DNA of 64,000 nt from contig CAVWEI010000017.1 in the NCBI GenBank assembly GCA_963753845.1, forward strand, positions 62,001 to 126,000. Direction: 5' to 3'. The position numbers and the translations under genes are program-made. The stretch comes from Thiosocius sp963753845. Its GTDB lineage: Bacteria; Pseudomonadota; Gammaproteobacteria; Chromatiales; Chromatiaceae. The notes below the pieces were generated by a model. It was not told the origin of the DNA and searched no databases. It saw nothing but the letters and a program-made list of their open reading frames with translations. Shown here piece after piece: positions 33,129-42,932 of the stretch. How positions within the stretch are numbered: the stretch's first letter is position 1; each line of letters opens with the position of its first letter.

Positions 33129-33857
33129 ATGATGCCGCGCACGCTGATTTTTTCCTTCATCCTGTTGGCGGGTTCTGCGTGGGGGATGGATGGTGCCGCG
33201 ATCCTGGCCCAGGTAGACCGCAATCTGGCCCCCGACTCTTACGAGATGTATCGCAAGCTGATCAACCAGGAGCCGGATGGAAGCCGCAAGGAGTTCGTGC
33301 TCTATACCGCGAAAAAGGGACGCGAGAGCATGGTGGCGCTGTTCCTGTCTCCAGCCAGTGATCTGGGCCGCACGACCCTCCGCGTCGGCGACAACATGTG
33401 GTTGTATATCCCCAAGGTGGGCAAGCCGCTGCGCATTACCAGCCTGCAATCGGTGGTGGGGGGGATCTTCAATAACTCCGATCTGATGCGCCTGGAATTC
33501 AGCACCGAGTACGAGGTACAGGAGATCGCTGAACAGGGTGACGAGTACGTACTGGATCTCAAGGCCAAGACCGGCGCGGTGGCCTACGACCGTCTCAAGA
33601 TGTTTGTTGACCGCAAACTCGTGTTGCCGACCGTGATCGAGGCGTACGCTGCCAGCGGACTGTTGGTCAAAACCCTGCGCTACAAGAAGATCAAGGACTA
33701 CGGTAACGGGGTGGTGCGGCCCTCTGTGCTGGAGACCGACAGTCCGCTGTATCAGGGCTACAAGGCCGTCATGTTGTTTGCCAAGATCCAGCCCCGGGTA
33801 TTTCCCGACGAGGTGTTCAGTCTCAACTTCATGCCGCGCGTCCAGGAACTCCGATAG
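33129..33857 (+). CDS. LolA-like outer-membrane lipoprotein-sorting protein
   Basis: 242 residues with signal peptide (TLIFSFILLAGSAWGMDG). The mature part has LolA-like features: AAILAQVDRNLAPDSYEMY, DNMWLYIPKVGKPLRITSL, then a beta-rich half ending DEVFSLNFMPRVQELR. This subgroup (LolA-like, often called outer membrane lipoprotein-sorting protein) is a periplasmic carrier forming an open beta-barrel with a hydrophobic cavity for lipid or acyl cargo. It sits between a LolCDE-type exporter and a predicted outer-membrane barrel, which fits a carrier role. Starts 3 bp after the NifX-like gene. Confidence 0.85.
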   Translation: MMPRTLIFSFILLAGSAWGMDGAAILAQVDRNLAPDSYEMYRKLINQEPDGSRKEFVLYTAKKGRESMVALFLSPASDLGRTTLRVGDNMWLYIPKVGKPLRITSLQSVVGGIFNNSDLMRLEFSTEYEVQEIAEQGDEYVLDLKAKTGAVAYDRLKMFVDRKLVLPTVIEAYAASGLLVKTLRYKKIKDYGNGVVRPSVLETDSPLYQGYKAVMLFAKIQPRVFPDEVFSLNFMPRVQELR

Positions 33858-33870
33858 CCCGTGCGCTGTT

Positions 33871-35170
33871 GTGCGTCTATCCGGGCAATTACTGACCGCG
33901 TTACTGATTCTGAGCCCGCTGGTGGCGGCCGATGAACAGGAATTCAGCTTCGATACTGAGCAATTTGAGCCCAAGGCCTTCGCAATTCACCGGCTATTTC
34001 GAGATCGAGCCTGAGTATGCGCGCGCCAACCGCGACGGCGCCCTGTATCAGCTGCAATTCTTCGGCCGTGATCCGGACAAAGAGATTGATCGCCTTACCG
34101 GCACCCTGGAGCTTGAGGCGCATCTGCGCAAGGGAATTGCCAGCCTCAATTTCCAGACCCAGTCCGAGGTCGCCTGGGATTATCTCGGTGAGACCCAGGA
34201 TCACGCCCTGTTCGAGGGGTACCTGAGCCTGCAACCGGACCCGGGTTTCGCACTCGACCTGGGAAAGAAGGCGGTGCGCTGGGGCAAGGGCTATGCCTGG
34301 AATCCCGTGGCCTTCGTGGAGCGGGCAAAGGATGCGGGTGATCCGGACCTGTCCCGGGAGGGTTATTGGATTGCCGCCGCCGATTGGATAACAAGTTTAG
34401 AAGGGCCGGTTCAGAGCCTGGCACTGACTGCCCTGATATTGCCTGTGCGCAGCGAAATCAACCAGGATTTCGGCGAACCCGGCCACACCCATTTGGCGGG
34501 CAAGCTCTACCTGCTTTACCGGGACATCGATATCGACTTCATGTTCCTCAGCAGCGGCAGTCGGGGTGCGCAGCTAGGGATGGACTTCTCCAAGAACCTC
34601 GCCCCCAACTTCGAGGTGCATGGCGAATTTGCCTACTTCAACGATGCGGTACACCGCACCGTGACCGGGAACTGCAAGGCCGGTAAACCCCGCGAGGAGG
34701 ACGAGATCAGTTATCTGTTGGGCACACGCTACCGGACCAGTAACGACGTGACCCTGATTGCGGAGTATTACTTCAACGGGCGCGGCAACGAGAAAAAGGA
34801 CCAGCAACAGTTCTACCGCTGCGTCCACCAGGCCTGGGAGAGCGGCGATCAGACTCTGATCGACCAACTGCCGCTGGGCCAGGATCTCGACAAGGGGCCC
34901 TTCAGCAGGCCCAACCCTATGCGGAATTACCTGAATTTCCGCGCCTGGTGGGAGGAGCCCGGCAATCTCCTCTACCTGACGCCAGGCGTCCAGGTGCTCC
35001 ACAACCTGGACGACCGCAGTTTTTCGATCGCGCCCGACATCAGCTATGTCGGATTTGAGAACCTCCAACTGCGCCTGCGCGCCACGTTCCCGGTGGGTGA
35101 CTCGCTGACAGAGTGGGGAGAAAAGCCCAACGACTACAAGATTGAGCTGCAGGCCAGGGCCTATTTCTAG
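33871..35170 (+). pseudogene. Outer-membrane barrel protein interrupted by a +1 frameshift
   Basis: The first part, from GTG 33871, reads RLSGQLLTALLILSPLVAAD (signal peptide), EQEFSFDTEQFEPKAFA and then hits a stop. One base later the other frame continues FTGYFEIEPEYARANRDGAL and runs about 390 residues to the end (LQARAYF, aromatic C-terminal residue as in beta-barrel proteins). Joining the frames near 33985 (one extra A in CGCAATTCACC) restores one protein of about 432 residues. The body has alternating strands and periplasmic turns of DUF1302-like/OprD-scale barrels. Either a true decay or a sequencing error. Last gene of the export operon. Confidence 0.75.
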
Positions 35171-35365
35171 ACGAACATGGGGAACCCCCCAGCTCTGTTG
35201 GGGCGGTACCCGCAGTTTGAAAGTATGAAGATTCTGACGGCGTACTCTGAACGACTCTCAATCCGGGGGCTCCAAGGGTGCTGTAACCCCGAGTTCGCGG
35301 CAGAGGCTTGGAAACGCGGCCGCTCATTCGCGCCGCCTTTTCTGCGGGCGCTGGAGCAAGCGCAT

Positions 35366-36589
35366 TCAGAAGTTGGCGAGGAAGAACGGGATGATCAGCG
35401 CATTCGCCAGATCGATGAAAAAGGCACACACCAGCGGCACGATGATGAAGGCCAGATGCGAGGCCCCATAGCGTTGCGACACCGCGGCCATATTGGCCAT
35501 CGCGGTCGGGGTCGAGCCCAGCGAGATTCCGCCGAAACCGGAACAGACTACGGCGGCGTCGTAGTTTCGCCCCATGGCCGGGAAGACCACAAACAGGTTT
35601 ACGGCTATTGCCAACGCGAACTGAACCGCCAGGATGGTAAAGATAGGTCCGGCCAGATCGATCAGGGTCCACAGCTGCATGCTCATCAGTGACATCGCCA
35701 GGAAGGTGCCCAGCGAGATATCGGCAATCAGTGCAATGGCCGGCTTGCGGCTGGGCCACTTGGTACCGGAGATGCGCGGCATGCCCTTTGGTACCAGGTT
35801 GGTGATCAGAATGCCCGCGAACAGGCAGGTGACGAACAGAGGCAGTTGCAGGCCCGCCTCTTCCAGACCCTCGTTTAGAAATACTCCGACGATCACGCAG
35901 ACATGGATGGCGAGAACGGCATCAAGAAAGTCCAGATGGCCGATCCGTTGATCAGGTTGGTTCTCCGACACGCCCACATCCTGGGACTCGATTTTCTCCG
36001 GCTCGAGCTTGTGGCGGGTGATCAGGAATTTGGCAATCGGGCCACCCATCAGGCTGGCCAGGATCAGGCCGAAGGTGGCGCAGGCGATGCCGATCTCCAT
36101 CGCATTGCTGATACCGAAATCCTCGGCGATGCGCGGCGCCCAGGCAATCGCGGTACCGTGTCCCCCGATCAGCGAAACGCTGGCGCCCAGCAGACCGACC
36201 TGGCTGGGTATGCCAAGCAAGGCCGCCACCGTGACGCCCGTCAGGTTCTGCAGAATCATATAGGCGATCGTTATCACCAGCAGGACAATCAGGGGTTTTC
36301 CGCCGGCCAGAAGGTCCTTGAGGCTGGCGTTGATTCCGATGGTGGTGAAGAAGTAAACCAGGAGCACATCCCGGGCTTCCAGGTTGAACTCCACCGCCAC
36401 GCCGGTTGAAGCGTAGACGAGGCCGAACAGCACCGAAAAGATCAGACCGCCGGTCACCGGTTCCGGAATGCTGAATTCGCGCAGGAAGCCTACCGCAGCG
36501 TTGATCCGCTTGCCGACGAACAGCACGATGATGCCGAGGGTGATGGCGAGAAAGGAGGCGATGTGCAGGCTGCCGTCAGTAAATTCCAT
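35366..36589 (-). CDS. gltS: Sodium/glutamate symporter
   Basis: 407 residues, strongly hydrophobic with about ten to twelve helices. The two re-entrant-loop motifs of the GltS family are visible: VSLIGGHGTAIAWAP (about 150-165) and CSGFGGISLGSTPTAMANM (about 345-365), arranged as an inverted repeat. A hydrophilic loop (about 215-245, HKLEPEKIESQDVGV) separates the halves. Imports L-glutamate with Na+ across the inner membrane. Convergent with the export operon; 195 bp separate the stops. Confidence 0.9.
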   Translation of the reverse strand: MEFTDGSLHIASFLAITLGIIVLFVGKRINAAVGFLREFSIPEPVTGGLIFSVLFGLVYASTGVAVEFNLEARDVLLVYFFTTIGINASLKDLLAGGKPLIVLLVITIAYMILQNLTGVTVAALLGIPSQVGLLGASVSLIGGHGTAIAWAPRIAEDFGISNAMEIGIACATFGLILASLMGGPIAKFLITRHKLEPEKIESQDVGVSENQPDQRIGHLDFLDAVLAIHVCVIVGVFLNEGLEEAGLQLPLFVTCLFAGILITNLVPKGMPRISGTKWPSRKPAIALIADISLGTFLAMSLMSMQLWTLIDLAGPIFTILAVQFALAIAVNLFVVFPAMGRNYDAAVVCSGFGGISLGSTPTAMANMAAVSQRYGASHLAFIIVPLVCAFFIDLANALIIPFFLANF

Positions 36590-36693
36590 CGGTACTTTTT
36601 CCTGATTTCACTGAGTGATGCTTCCGGGTCTCGTTCCGGCAATTGGCTAAGTAGAGGCGGAGCTGTAGTGTGGGCCGGAAATCCAGCCGGTAC

Positions 36694-39600
36694 TCATTTT
36701 GACTCTATTCTAAACATCATCGCATACAGGGTGGGAACGAAAACGAGGGTCAACACAGTCGCGAAACCCAGCCCCGCCATGATTGTGATCGACATGTTCA
36801 CGAAGAAAACGTCCGAGAGCAGGGGTATCAGCCCGAGGATGGTGGTGGCCGCCGCCAGGACGACTGGTCGCAGGCGACTGACGGTGGCGTCGAGAATCGC
36901 GGTAAACCCCTCCTTGCCTTCCTCGATCTGCTGGTCGATCTCGTCGATCAGGACAATGGCGTTCTTGATCAGCAGCCCGATCAGAGACAGTGCCCCGAGC
37001 AATGACATGAAGTCGAAGGCGCCGTTGGCCCCCAACAGCCCGGCGGTGATGCCAACGATCGCCAGTGGCACCGTGAGCCAGATGATCAGCGGCTGGCGGA
37101 TCTTCCCGAACAGCAGGATGCTGGTGAGGATCATCAGCAGGAAGCCGACCGGCAATGAACGCCCGAGGCCAGCCTGGGCCTTCTGCGAGTCCTCGTATTC
37201 GCCGCCCCAGGACAGACTGTAGCCGGAAGGAAGTTCCATCGCCTCGATCTGCGGTTTGATGCGGCTGAACAAGGGCGTAGCGAGCTCGCCGGTCGGGTTG
37301 CTCGAGGCAATAATGGTGCGGATACGGTCGCGCGAGCGCAGCACTGCGTTTTCGAACACGGTCTCGAAACCGCTTATCACCTGCGCTGCCGGCACGGCCT
37401 GGTCCAGTACCGGACTCCAGATGGTGACGTCCTGCAGATTGCCCACGTCTGCGCGCTCATCCTCGGGTGCGCGCATCAGGATCGGCAGCACCCGGATACC
37501 GTCACGGTAGCGGCCGACCGTTGTCCCCTCAAAGGCATAGCGCAGTGCTGTGCCCAGGTTCTCGCGTGTGATGCCCAGCTGCCTGCCCACCTGTTCGTTG
37601 AACACCGGTCGCACCAGCTTGACCGGCTGGCGCCAGTCGTCGCGAATGTCCTTCGCCTCCGGATCGGCGCGCATGATCGCCTGGGCCTGCTCCGAGAGCT
37701 GCCGAAGTACGGCCGGATCAGGACCGTGAAAGCGGGCCTCGATCTTCGAGTCGCGCCCGGGCCCGATCCGTAGCGATTTGATGATCGGGTCGGTCCAAGG
37801 CATCTGCGTCTGCATGTACTCCTCGACCTTGGACCAGATCTCGGGAATCCGCTCACGGCTGTCGGTCTGAACGATGATCTGAGCGTAGGCGGAGGAAATC
37901 TCGCGTGGGTCGTAGACGAGCGTGAAACGCTCGTGCGGGCCACCGATCACCGTCGTGGTCTGCTCGACGCCCTCCAGTTCGCGCAGATAGGCACTCACGC
38001 GAAGTGCGTCCTCGCGGGTCGAACGGATGTCACTGCCCTCGATCTCCCACACATCGACGAAGAACATCGGGGTGTTGGATTCTGGGAAGAAAGCGCGCTT
38101 GACGTGGCCGAAGCCGATCACAGCTGTTACGAAAAGGGCTACGACCACCGCCACCGTCAACCAGCGACTTCGAATGGCGAAGGCAAGCACGCCACGGAAG
38201 ACCGTGAACAGCGCGCCGCCGTAGGGATCCCTTTCCGCAGCACCGTCGCTCTGGCCCGGTTTTAGCAGCAGCGAGCACAGCAGCGGCGTGGTGCTGATCG
38301 CTGTGACCCATGACAACAGCAGCGAGTACAGAATGACGTAGAACAGCGAGCCGGCAAACTCGCCGGTGCTGTCCGGCGACAGGCCGATGGCGGAGAAGGC
38401 CAGGATGCCGATGATGGTGCCGCCGAGCAGCGCCCAGATCGTCTTTCCGACAGCCTCGCTGGCCGCCTGCGCTGCGCGCATTCCGGCCTGCATGCGCACC
38501 AGGATCCCCTCGGCGATCACGATCGCGTTGTCCACCAGCATGCCGAGGGCGATCACCAGTGCGCCGAGCGAGATACGCTGCAATTCGATACCGCTGAGGT
38601 GCATGATCAGCAGGGTGCCCGCCACAGTAATCAGGAGCACCGCGCCGATGATAAGGCCGACCCTGACACCCATGAAAAGCAGCAGCACGATGATGACAAT
38701 GGCGACAGCCTGCCCGACGCTGACCACAAAGCCGCTCACCGAATCGTCCACTTCGACGGGCTGGTTGTAGATCTCGGTCAGTTCCATCCCGGCCGGGATC
38801 ATGCCCTGAAGTTCTTCCAAACGCCGTTCCAGACGATCTCCCACCGCGACCACGTTCTCACCGGCCTGCATCGAGATCCCGAGGGTCAGTGCGGGCCGGC
38901 CATCGACGTAGTACATCTTGCTGGGGACGTCCTCGTAGGCCCGAACGATATCGGCGATATCTTTCAGGTAGACGAGTTTTTTGTCATCCGATCCGATCAG
39001 CACGTCGCCGACTTCCGCCACGGAGGCAAACTCCCCGGTAGGGCTTACGCGCACATATTCCGGGCCTACCTGGACCTGGCCGGCGTCGGAGACCACGTTC
39101 TGGGCCGCGAGGGTTTCCGCAATCCGGGCCGGGGATATGCCCAGCTCGCCCATGCGCGCCCGGGAGATATCCACATACACAACCTCCTGCTGCGCTCCGC
39201 CGATGATGACCTTGCGTACGCCTGTGACCAGTACCAGCTCACGCTTCAACCGGTCAGCGAGGTCCCAAAGGTCGCGCCAGCTGTATCCCTGGCCCGTCAG
39301 CGCCATGTAGATGCCGTAGACGTCCCCGAATTCGTCGATGATCATCGGGTCCTGCGCACCCGGCGGCAGCTTGGACTTCATGTCCGCGATTTTGCGGCGC
39401 AGTTCGTCATAGATGCCGGGGAAGTCCTCGGCGCGGTACTTGTCCTTGAACTCGATCTGGATGTCCGACATCCCGGGGCGCGAGATGCTCATCTTGATGT
39501 GCTTGACCTGCTCCATCCGCTGCAGGGCGTCCTCGATGTGATAGGTCACCTCGTCCTGGACCTGCTGTGCCGACGCGCCGGGATACAGGGTGATGATCTT

Positions 39601-39735
39601 CGCGAGCTTGATCGTGAAGGCCGGATCTTCGAGTTTGCCCATGTTCTCGAAGGCCCAGAGGCCGCCAAACACAAGGATGATGACGATCAGCCAGGAGATC
39701 ACCGGCCGCTCGACGGAGTATTCACCGATATTCAT
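36694..39735 (-). CDS. RND efflux pump, inner-membrane subunit
   Basis: 1013 residues, typical length for AcrB/HAE1-type pumps. N-terminal helix SWLIVIILVFGGLWAFENMG, two large periplasmic loops, and TM4 with ALGMLVDNAIVIAEGI: the first Asp of the proton-relay pair is kept and the second is Asn, as in part of the family. A matching symmetric half starts near residue 525 (RWLTVAVVVALFVTAVIGFG). Exports drugs, lipids or solvents using proton motive force as a tripartite complex. The adaptor gene lies 34 bp upstream on the same strand; no TolC-type gene is in the window, so an external outer-membrane channel is needed. Confidence 0.92.
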   Translation of the reverse strand: MNIGEYSVERPVISWLIVIILVFGGLWAFENMGKLEDPAFTIKLAKIITLYPGASAQQVQDEVTYHIEDALQRMEQVKHIKMSISRPGMSDIQIEFKDKYRAEDFPGIYDELRRKIADMKSKLPPGAQDPMIIDEFGDVYGIYMALTGQGYSWRDLWDLADRLKRELVLVTGVRKVIIGGAQQEVVYVDISRARMGELGISPARIAETLAAQNVVSDAGQVQVGPEYVRVSPTGEFASVAEVGDVLIGSDDKKLVYLKDIADIVRAYEDVPSKMYYVDGRPALTLGISMQAGENVVAVGDRLERRLEELQGMIPAGMELTEIYNQPVEVDDSVSGFVVSVGQAVAIVIIVLLLFMGVRVGLIIGAVLLITVAGTLLIMHLSGIELQRISLGALVIALGMLVDNAIVIAEGILVRMQAGMRAAQAASEAVGKTIWALLGGTIIGILAFSAIGLSPDSTGEFAGSLFYVILYSLLLSWVTAISTTPLLCSLLLKPGQSDGAAERDPYGGALFTVFRGVLAFAIRSRWLTVAVVVALFVTAVIGFGHVKRAFFPESNTPMFFVDVWEIEGSDIRSTREDALRVSAYLRELEGVEQTTTVIGGPHERFTLVYDPREISSAYAQIIVQTDSRERIPEIWSKVEEYMQTQMPWTDPIIKSLRIGPGRDSKIEARFHGPDPAVLRQLSEQAQAIMRADPEAKDIRDDWRQPVKLVRPVFNEQVGRQLGITRENLGTALRYAFEGTTVGRYRDGIRVLPILMRAPEDERADVGNLQDVTIWSPVLDQAVPAAQVISGFETVFENAVLRSRDRIRTIIASSNPTGELATPLFSRIKPQIEAMELPSGYSLSWGGEYEDSQKAQAGLGRSLPVGFLLMILTSILLFGKIRQPLIIWLTVPLAIVGITAGLLGANGAFDFMSLLGALSLIGLLIKNAIVLIDEIDQQIEEGKEGFTAILDATVSRLRPVVLAAATTILGLIPLLSDVFFVNMSITIMAGLGFATVLTLVFVPTLYAMMFRIESK

Positions 39736-39769
39736 GCTGCGACTCCTGCCTGCTGCTCTGGAGCGCCAT

Positions 39770-40933
39770 TCATTGTTGGTACTTCAGGTCTTCGGGGCGA
39801 GGTTCGGCCTGTTCCAGTTCCGGCATCAGCCTGACCTGCATCCCCTCGACCAGGAACGGTGTCCCCGCGGTCACGATCAGGGCGCCCGGTTCGAGCCCTT
39901 CGAGGACCTCGATACCGTCACCCAGCAGGCGCCCGACCTTAACCGGCTGCGGGGATACCGTCATGCTGGCCTCGTCGACCGTCCACACCCGGGGGTCGAG
40001 CTTGTAGTCGCCGACGACCGCGCTGATGGGCACGGTGAAGCTTATGCCCCTGTCGATGAAGCCCGAGAAGTCCACGGTCACGCTGGCGGTCATGCCGGGC
40101 AGGACCGTGCCCTTCTCCCACTGCTTCATCAGGTAGGTTGCCTCGAAGGTCTGGGTCTGGGCGTCGGCCTTGGTCGCTATCTCCTTGAACGTCAGCGGAT
40201 ATTCGCGACCGGGCTGGTCCTGGAAGCTGGCGAAAACCTTCACCCGGTCGCGGGCGTCCATTGACTGCACCTTCTCGCCTGCCCGGATGCTCCGGATGAT
40301 CGATTCGGGGACGTCGAACTTGACCTCCAGCATCTCGATATTCTGCAGCACCGCGATCGCCTGCTTGGCCTGCACCTCTTCGAACTGGTCCACCAGGCGG
40401 GTCGCGATAATGCCTTCGAAGGGTGCCTTCAGTTCAGTGTAGGCCAGGTCCTGGGTTGCCGCGCTGAGTGCCGCCTGGGCGTTCTTGAACTCCGCCTCGA
40501 GCCGGTCGAAGTCCGAGCGGGAGATGGCCCCGGAGCCGACCAGTTCCTTGCCCCGCTCGTAGTTCTTGTCTGTCTTGTCGAAGGTCGCCTGGCGGTCATC
40601 GACCACGATCTGGTAATCGGTTGGGTCCAGGCGCGCGACCAGGCCGCCCTCCTTAAGGCGATCGCCTTCCTTGACGGGGAGCTCTTTCACCGTGCCCGGC
40701 ACGCGGAACGCCAGGTCGGCCCGTTGTGCGGCCGCGATGCGGGCCGGAAAAGAGCGGGCCCCAGCGGCATCGACGCCAGCGATCACCATCGTCTTGACCG
40801 GCCGGGCGACGGGCTCGGTCTGCGTTGGTGCTTCCTCGGTGCATCCGCCAAGCATGAAAACGATGAAAAGACCGCAGGCGATAATGGATCCTCCCGGCTT
40901 GCGATGGGAGTTCATTTTCATTTGTTTTCGCAT
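39770..40933 (-). CDS. RND periplasmic adaptor (membrane fusion protein)
   Basis: 387 residues. Lipoprotein-type signal (IIACGLFIVFMLGGC, lipobox LGGC with Cys near 31). Biotinyl-lipoyl-like halves at LAFRVPGTVKELPVKEGDRL and LAYTELKAPFEGIIATRLVD flank an alpha-hairpin (residues about 100-160). Beta-barrel and membrane-proximal parts follow (GFIDRGISFTVPISAVVGDY). Family: MexA/AcrA-like adaptors anchored to the inner membrane by lipid. Starts may be codon 1, 5 or 7; GGGAAA precedes the first. A mini-IS lies about 94 bp upstream of the start. Confidence 0.92.
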   Translation of the reverse strand: MRKQMKMNSHRKPGGSIIACGLFIVFMLGGCTEEAPTQTEPVARPVKTMVIAGVDAAGARSFPARIAAAQRADLAFRVPGTVKELPVKEGDRLKEGGLVARLDPTDYQIVVDDRQATFDKTDKNYERGKELVGSGAISRSDFDRLEAEFKNAQAALSAATQDLAYTELKAPFEGIIATRLVDQFEEVQAKQAIAVLQNIEMLEVKFDVPESIIRSIRAGEKVQSMDARDRVKVFASFQDQPGREYPLTFKEIATKADAQTQTFEATYLMKQWEKGTVLPGMTASVTVDFSGFIDRGISFTVPISAVVGDYKLDPRVWTVDEASMTVSPQPVKVGRLLGDGIEVLEGLEPGALIVTAGTPFLVEGMQVRLMPELEQAEPRPEDLKYQQ

Positions 40934-41026
40934 CTGGAGATTTCCCTTGAATTTGCTACCAAACCTTCGCGCACCGACCTTGCCGGTGCATTGCTCTTGT
41001 TTTATTTTGCCTCATTCTACTTGTTT

Positions 41027-41219
41027 GAGTCCCCGATAGATGGGGATCCGTAAACCCCTCGCCTTTAGGCGACGGATAGGTCCGATGGTATAACCTCGGT
41101 GCATGGAATCATACAGGAGCGGGAACCACACGATCTGGGACTGCAGGTGTCGTAGGGCCGGCTGTGCCGGCCGATTATCCGTCAGGCGCAGCCTGACCTA
41201 CCAATGGGGCCGGCATCGG
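41027..41219 (+). mobile_element. IS200/IS605-type mini-element, copy 3
   Basis: Contains the two left hairpins (CCCCgataga..GGGG, slightly expanded; CGCCTTTAGGCG), the ATG at 41103 with MESYRSGNHTIWDC of a Y1 transposase, then the REP-like palindromes. The right half (C-terminus and end hairpin) is missing. Confidence 0.7.
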
Positions 41220-41279
41220 AAGGAAATAGGGTACAGACCACCATTACCTTTTATGGGACGGATCGGACACCGTGGTCTG

Positions 41280-41447
41280 TTCCAATTTATGCATGCCGCG
41301 GATGCACGAGGCGAGATCGCTGTGGGTATAAGATGGGCAGCCAAGCGGGATCAGTCAAATGGCGGTGTTGAACTCAATCCAGCCCGCGACGCGATTCTGG
41401 AACTCCATGACAACGATGAACTGATCGTGCTCTCAACGGCCGAGTGA
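41280..41447 (+). pseudogene. C-terminal relic of an RCK/TrkA-C-type ion channel protein
   Basis: Frame gives LFQFMHAADARGEIAVGIRW, then GVELNPARDAILELHDNDEL and IVLSTAE before the stop. This is the closing segment of TrkA-C/Castor-type regulatory domains of potassium channels (x-L-N-P-x-x-x-x-x-L-x-x-x-D-E-x-I-V-L). Everything upstream was replaced by the mini-IS copy 3. Confidence 0.5.
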
Positions 41448-41496
41448 ATTTCGATGGGGTTGACCGGCCCGCTCCCCGCGTGTCCCATCGACCGAA

Positions 41497-42504
41497 TCAA
41501 CCGAGAAGACGCTGCGCCGCGGAAAAAAAATCGTCTTGCTGCGGCAGATCACCGGGCGTGATCGAGACCGGCAACGTCACAAGCCGCTGACCGCGGGCAT
41601 TGTGCAATTCCTGCAGACGAATGTGGCGCGACGTCCGATCCGCCGGGTCGCGCTGGATATTCATCTGGTCCAGGTGCAGGTCTGTATCCTCGGCCCACAA
41701 CTGCTGTGCAGCGCCGGCGAGGGAATCGGCGGTGATCTCCAGGTGGGCCTGCAGCGTGCGGTCATCGGCACCCAGCGCGGTCAGCTGACGCTCGGTCTCC
41801 TCCAGCTTGGCCTGCAGTTCGGCCGGCTGATCGACGCGCTTGTCCGTCTCATCGAAGCCCCAGCCGCCGTTATGCAGGGTGTCCAGCTTGCGCCGCAGCA
41901 ATGCGCGCTGCTGACCGAGATCGGCACGTTCCTTACTCACCTCGGCGATGCGCTGCAAGGCAAGGCTGAGCAGGTGATCAAAGGCGCGCCGCTTGAGCTG
42001 CTTCCGAGCCTCCTCCTCCGTGGTCGCGGGGTCGACCAGCCGGTGTCCGCGAAAATTGACGGCCACCTGGGCCACGTCGCGGCGAAGGGTTTCGTTTTCC
42101 ATTTCGATGCCCATGACCTTTTTCTCGACCCGCTCGGCCAGCAGTAGCGCAAACAGCGGCCCACCAGCACCGGGCTGGTCAGCACGAAACTCCCGCAGTA
42201 CCGGGTCGGCACCGAAGATCTGAAACATCCGCTCGGCCGAGGCGAACAGCGTTGCGAGCCGAAGGTCGTGACCATATCCATCCCGGTCGGCCAACTGCGC
42301 GGCGGGGAAGCTGTCGACCAGCGCAACCACATGATCGACGGCCTGCAGCACTGCGGGGCGCAACTGCTTGCGGTAGCGCGGCAGACTGCGCAGCCGCGGA
42401 TCGGTGCCATCCACGGTCCGTTCGATAGCCGCTTCGACCAGGGACTCCGGATAGCGGCCCTGCACCTCGCCGCCGCCGAAAATCGATTGGAACAGTTTCA
42501 ACAT
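41497..42504 (-). CDS. Conserved hypothetical protein, coiled-coil rich
   Basis: 335 residues, soluble, helical. Starts MLKLFQSIFGGGEVQGRYPE; the middle part ALLLAERVEKKVMGIEMENE and a long charged region (AELQAKLEETERQLTALGAD) predict coiled coils. C-terminus VTLPVSITPGDLPQQDDFFS. I do not recognise a characterised family. ATG 42504 lies inside the tail of a phosphotransacylase relic frame. No operon partner. Confidence 0.65.
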   Translation of the reverse strand: MLKLFQSIFGGGEVQGRYPESLVEAAIERTVDGTDPRLRSLPRYRKQLRPAVLQAVDHVVALVDSFPAAQLADRDGYGHDLRLATLFASAERMFQIFGADPVLREFRADQPGAGGPLFALLLAERVEKKVMGIEMENETLRRDVAQVAVNFRGHRLVDPATTEEEARKQLKRRAFDHLLSLALQRIAEVSKERADLGQQRALLRRKLDTLHNGGWGFDETDKRVDQPAELQAKLEETERQLTALGADDRTLQAHLEITADSLAGAAQQLWAEDTDLHLDQMNIQRDPADRTSRHIRLQELHNARGQRLVTLPVSITPGDLPQQDDFFSAAQRLLG

Positions 42505-42559
42505 GTCGCTAGCCTGTTTTTGGTGAACTTGTGCTCGTCGAGGCGGGCGCTGTCGACCT

Positions 42560-42641
42560 TGGCGAGACAGCTCGGTTGCTTGGCCAGCATGTTACCGGTT
42601 TCGAGATCCGGTGCCAGCGGGATATCCACGCCGCCCGCCAC
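42560..42641 (-). pseudogene. Phosphotransacylase (PTA/PTB) fragment
   Basis: Minus strand reads VAGGVDIPLAPDLETGNMLA followed by KQ. It matches the same segment of the intact pta gene at about 45430-45510 (VAGRADILLLPDLEAGNMVA). Nothing else of the gene is left, so this is a scar of a second pta-like copy. Confidence 0.55.
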
Positions 42642-42932
42642 TTGGGTGATCAAATGGGAAGCAAGCGATCATGGTGCTTCACGAGGCCCTGTTGTCCATT
42701 ATCGTATACAAACCCATTATTACGTTTACCATCGCGATGGAGACGTCTGCTTATGCTCTTGAGCATGATCAGGAAAAAGACAAACAGACCATGGGACGCG
42801 ACAGAACCGCACCTGAAAAGTCAAAAGCCGGCGTTCGTTTCGGTACCCTGTTGGCCTTTCCGTTCAGGGAAGGCGGCGAGCAGGCGAGTGAAACAGGATC
42901 GGCAACCTATGCCCGGCACGCACATCGCGCCG
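42642..42932. other. Intergenic, no convincing gene
   Basis: A frame of 107 codons from 42671 exists but has low protein character and overlaps the GNAT gene; not accepted. No repeats seen. Confidence 0.3.
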
